Of a stretch of 7,783 nucleotides of DNA, positions 5,583 through 7,783 are shown piece after piece. The position numbers and the translations under genes were made by a program. The number at the start of each line of letters is the position of its first letter. Within the stretch, counting starts at the first letter, position 1. Source of the stretch: Ktedonobacterales bacterium (GTDB taxonomy: Bacteria; Chloroflexota; Ktedonobacteria; Ktedonobacterales; JADMIN01); contig JANWHL010000206.1 of the NCBI GenBank assembly GCA_025450405.1, positions 1 through 7,783 on the forward strand. The letters are read 5' to 3'. The notes beneath the pieces are model-generated. The model was given only the letters and a program-made list of their open reading frames with translations, was not told where the DNA came from and ran no database searches.

Positions 5583-5618
5583 GGGTCTCTGGGGGAGACC
5601 CGTCGCCTGGCTGGCGAC
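5583..5618. repeat. Two abutting perfect hairpins
   Basis: GGGTCTC (5583-5589) pairs with GAGACCC (5595-5601). Directly after it GTCGCC (5602-5607) pairs with GGCGAC (5613-5618). Both loops are five bases. No T-run follows, so a structured repeat is more likely than a terminator. Confidence 0.5.
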
Positions 5619-5756
5619 CGCCACGATTCATCACGCTATGGTATCGCACGCCAGCCAGGACTACCCTCGCCACCCCAATCCCGCACCCTCACCACGATAC
5701 CCCGCATCCCCCCATTTTCCCGCCCACCCTCATCCGCTTGCGTCGTGCGCCAGACT

Positions 5757-5816
5757 CCCCTCTCCTTGCGAGGAGAGGGGACGGGGGTGAGGACACCTAG
5801 AGCAGAGGCCGGGGTG
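5757..5816. repeat. Dispersed-repeat-like hairpin with GGGGTGAG tail and degenerate second copy
   Basis: CCCCTCTCCT (5757-5766) pairs perfectly with AGGAGAGGGG (5771-5780) over loop TGCG, then ACGGGGGTGAGG follows. This is the pattern of a CCCTCTCC-hairpin-GGGGTGAGG intergenic repeat I recall from many GC-rich genomes. A degraded half copy, AGAGGCCGGGGTGAGA, follows at about 5803-5818. There is no coding content. Confidence 0.6.
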
Positions 5817-5832
5817 AGACCCCACTCTCATC

Positions 5833-5866
5833 CCCCCTCTGTGTCCTCCGTTCCCTCATTGTGATT
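5833..5866 (-). repeat. Degenerate ACGGAGGACACAGAGG-type repeat
   Basis: Read on the minus strand, this stretch contains AGGGAACGGAGGACACAGAGG, a near-periodic 9-base pattern. Its translation in one frame gives EGTEDTEGG, a signature I associate with a common dispersed intergenic repeat in several phyla. It is identified by resemblance only. Confidence 0.45.
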
Positions 5867-5914
5867 GCTCCCCCCGCCTCCTCCACTCCTCCACTCTCCC
5901 ATTGACCGCCCCAC

Positions 5915-5920
5915 TATACT
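5915..5920 (+). promoter_or_regulatory. Candidate -10 of the pentapeptide gene
   Basis: TATACT stands in a C-rich region 75 bases before the ATG at 5995. No good -35 is found at the right distance: TTGACC at 5902-5907 is only seven bases away and cannot serve. The support is therefore weak. Confidence 0.35.
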
Positions 5921-5994
5921 GGTCATGGCGACCCATAAGGATGCGCCGTGCCTGGCACACCTGTCGGCACCGGCCAGGAAAGGATTCTCCCCCG

Positions 5995-6774
5995 ATGGCC
6001 GGCGATCCCGGAGATGCCCCACCCACCACGCGGACCGGAGCACCACCGCTCACCGCCACCATCCATCAGCGTGCCCCCGAGCCAGACACAGCACAAGGCG
6101 GCGGCATCGCCGCGTGGCGTGCCCACTGGCGCGAGCGCGGCGCCCCCTGGCGCACCGAGCCCGAGATCCCCCCCGAGCGCCAGGCGTACCTCACCGCCCG
6201 CCGTGCCACCACCGCCGATCCCGCCGCCGGCGCCTACCCCCTTAGTGCCGTCACCCCCAACCTCACGCGCGCCGACGTCGAGTGGCTGCTCGCCACTCAC
6301 GAGAACGGCCGTGGACCGATCGACTGGAGCGACGAGACCCAACGCGGCCGCCCCGGCCTCGACCTCCGTGGCGCCATCCTCGACGGCCTCGACCTCCGCG
6401 GCCTGCCCCTCGCCCGCGCCCGCGCCTGCCTCACCTTCGACGAGGCCCGCGACCTGCCCGATGTCCAGAAGGCCCACGAAGCCGCCGCCATCCATCTCGA
6501 AGCCGCCGACCTCACCGGCGCCTCCCTGGAAGAGGCCGAGTTCACCTACGGCCATTGTGATGGCGCCACCTTCGATGGTGCCCAGATCACCGACTTCCGC
6601 GCCAGCAACGCCCACCTGAACCGCTGCGGCTTCAGGCGCGCGCGCATGACCGGCGCCTATCTGCACCTCACGGAGCTCGCAGGCGCCCATTTCGAGGGCG
6701 CCGACCTCGATGACGCCGAACTTGGCATCGCCCCGGGCCGACGGCGCGCATTTCGAAGGCGCCAGCCTGCGTAA
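5995..6774 (+). CDS. Pentapeptide-repeat protein, N-terminal part, out of frame after residue 246
   Basis: Residues 1-36 are a Pro/Thr-rich leader. Residues 37-125 are a conserved-looking soluble block: WRAHWRERGAPWRTEPEIPP, then WLLATHENGRGPIDWSDE at 97-114. I recall this block at the head of Chloroflexota pentapeptide proteins. A(D/N)LxG-type repeats start at about residue 122 (LDLRGAILDGLDLRG) and resume from 168 (LEAADLTGASLEEAEF). They predict a right-handed beta-helix. The ATG at 5995 was chosen over upstream starts because AGGAAAGGA lies ten bases before it and the upstream translation is unlike the family. After codon 246 (GCC at 6730) the frame reads PGRRRAFRRRQPA and stops at 6774, whereas repeats continue uninterrupted in the +1 frame. 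The extra base is most simply one C in CCCC at 6731-6734. Confidence 0.85.
   Translation: MAGDPGDAPPTTRTGAPPLTATIHQRAPEPDTAQGGGIAAWRAHWRERGAPWRTEPEIPPERQAYLTARRATTADPAAGAYPLSAVTPNLTRADVEWLLATHENGRGPIDWSDETQRGRPGLDLRGAILDGLDLRGLPLARARACLTFDEARDLPDVQKAHEAAAIHLEAADLTGASLEEAEFTYGHCDGATFDGAQITDFRASNAHLNRCGFRRARMTGAYLHLTELAGAHFEGADLDDAELGIAPGRRRAFRRRQPA
6731..6734 (+). other. Frameshift site in the pentapeptide gene (one extra C)
   Basis: With three C's instead of four, the sequence would read ATC-GCC-CGG-GCC-GAC-GGC, giving IARADG and joining two perfectly phased repeat blocks. The break is thus a single-base insertion in a C-run. Programmed +1 slippage at CCC is a less likely alternative. Confidence 0.8.
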
Positions 6775-7783
6775 CGTCCGCCTTTTCCTGGCACGCCTGG
6801 AGAACGCCCATCTCGATGACGCCAATCTCGAAAACGCCGGCATCGAATCCGCCCACCTGAAGGGCGCGAGCCTCGCCCGCGCCAATCTCCATCTCGCCCG
6901 CCTCCGCGGGGCCGACCTCGCTGAGGCCGACCTCGAAGGCGCCAATCTTCGCCGCGCCCTCCTCGACGAATGGGTGCTCTCCGGTACCACCCACACCACC
7001 CTGACCAACGCCCATCTGGCCGGCGCCTGCCTCGCCGATGTCCACCTCGAGCGCGCCGACCTCCAGGGCGCCGACCTCACCCGTGCGGACCTCACGCGCG
7101 CCCGGCTCGAAGGCGCCAACCTCACCAGCGCCCGCCTCGCCGGCGCCGACCTTCGCCGCGCCGTCTTCGACCCCGCCACCATCGTCGACAACGTCCTCCT
7201 CGACGACGGCCGGGCCGGACCCCCCCGCGTGAGCGGCCTCCGCTGGGGCGGCGCCAACCTCATGCTCGTGGACTGGTCCCGCGCCCCCCGACTGGGCGAC
7301 GAGAGCCGCCTCCAGCGCGCGCCAGTCCCGCGCCCGCTCGGCGCCCCCGTGCGGGCGGAGCCCTCCATGGCTCCGCCCGCCGAACCCCAGCCCCCACGCG
7401 ACCGTGCCGCCCGCCGCACCGCCAGCCTCGCCGGCCGCCGCGATGTCGTGCGTGCCTACCAGCAGCTCGCGCAGGCGCTCCAAAAGCAAGGCCTTGGCGA
7501 GCGTGCCGCACCCTACGCCTACCGTGGCCAGGTGCTCCAGCGCCGCCTGTATCTCCGCCAGGCCTTCTGGCAGCGGCGTCCCGAGCAGATCGGCCGCTAC
7601 CTCTTCTCCCTCCTGCTCGCCGTCCTCACCGGTTATGGCCACCGCATGGGCCGGATCCTCATCGCCTACGCCCTCGTCGTGGCCGGCTGCGCCGCCGGCT
7701 ACTTCGCCCTCGGTGTGCGAGAAGGACCGCCTATCACCTGGCCCGAAGCGGTCCTCGTCAGCATCACCGCCTTCCACGGCCGC
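6734..7783 (+). CDS. Pentapeptide-repeat protein, C-terminal part with channel-like membrane region (partial)
   Basis: This is the continuation of the gene that starts at 5995; joined, the visible protein is 596 residues and still open at the window edge. Counting from the ADGAHF codon at 6737, residues 1-155 are pentapeptide repeats (for example ADLEGANLRRALL and ADLQGADLTRADL). Residues 156-230 are a linker ending Pro-rich. Residues 231-275 are helical (VRAYQQLAQALQKQGLGERA, then AYRGQVLQRR). From 288 a membrane portion begins: LFSLLLAVLTGYGHRMGR, a clear transmembrane helix ILIAYALVVAGCAAGYFAL (307-325), then ITWPEAVLVSITAFHGR, which resembles the pore helix and filter-entry region of two-TM ion channels. 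Such pentapeptide/pore fusions exist, but transport by this one is inferred. No independent start or ribosome-binding site is seen. Confidence 0.8.

Larger units (their letters stand above)
5407..5994. other. 588-base intergenic region, hairpins then dispersed-repeat-like sequence
   Basis: Open frames here give Pro/Arg/Ser-rich, low-complexity translations with no family resemblance, so I call no gene. The first half is packed with perfect short inverted repeats. The second half (from about 5750) is made of sequence types I recall as dispersed intergenic repeats, plus a C-rich tract with a doubled CCTCCACT (5880-5895). The promoter and ribosome-binding site of the pentapeptide gene are at the right end. 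Confidence 0.65.

Noticed and set aside
5324..5864. Short plus-strand frames in the gap after the CpXC gene
   Set aside because: They have Pro/Ser/Arg/His low complexity, start inside the CpXC gene or within hairpins, and overlap dispersed-repeat sequence.
5902..5994. Upstream TTG start extending the pentapeptide protein by 31 residues
   Set aside because: The extension has no ribosome-binding site, would cover the candidate -10, and encodes Trp/Arg-rich sequence unlike the family. The ATG at 5995 has AGGAAAGGA in place.
5923..7419. 498-residue minus-strand open frame antisense to the pentapeptide gene
   Set aside because: It arises from GCC-NNC-CTC codon periodicity of the repeats. Its translation is Arg/Ser/Ala or Gly/Ala/Glu low complexity, has no start signal, and spans the frameshift without any family resemblance.
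6668..7777. 369-residue minus-strand open frame antisense to the pentapeptide C-terminal part
   Set aside because: It has the same repeat-derived periodicity (GAGEVGAFEVG-like). The sense strand has clear pentapeptide and membrane features.

Overview
The window is strongly GC-rich, with G/C-biased third codon positions. Its protein families (a SWIM zinc-finger protein with a long helical tail, a CpXC protein, and a pentapeptide-repeat protein ending in a channel-like module) are ones I associate with Chloroflexota. That assignment comes from remembered family resemblance, not from a marker gene. There is no RNA gene, phage gene, transposase or CRISPR array. The window is ordinary chromosomal sequence with several short repeats and three coding lesions.

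Layout. The left part (114-4442) is all on the minus strand. Read in the direction of transcription it holds an unrecognised multi-pass membrane protein (4442-3780), a Fur-family metalloregulator (3599-3135), a ZIP metal transporter whose start overlaps the regulator's stop by ATGA (3138-2413), a 432-base gap, and a SWIM zinc-finger gene (1980-114). The SWIM gene is broken by an in-frame amber codon and a frameshift. The right part is on the plus strand: a CpXC-domain protein (4732-5406), a hairpin- and repeat-rich gap of nearly 590 bases, and a large pentapeptide-repeat protein with a C-terminal membrane/pore-like region. The last gene starts at 5995, is frameshifted at 6731-6734 and runs off the right edge.

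How the genes relate. The best supported functional unit is the regulator-transporter pair. A Fur/Zur-like repressor and a ZIP importer are translationally coupled behind one promoter, and an 8+8 bp inverted repeat enclosing a 12 bp perfect palindrome lies where RNA polymerase would start. I infer an autoregulated divalent-metal (most likely zinc) uptake operon. The membrane-protein and CpXC genes diverge from a shared 289-base region that carries an 11 bp direct repeat. The other genes show no evident functional link.

No clearly new multi-gene system is visible. The items most worth checking are the metal operon and its operator, a 307 bp intergenic segment bounded by 17 bp near-perfect inverted repeats, the pentapeptide/pore architecture, and whether the three lesions are real or sequence errors.
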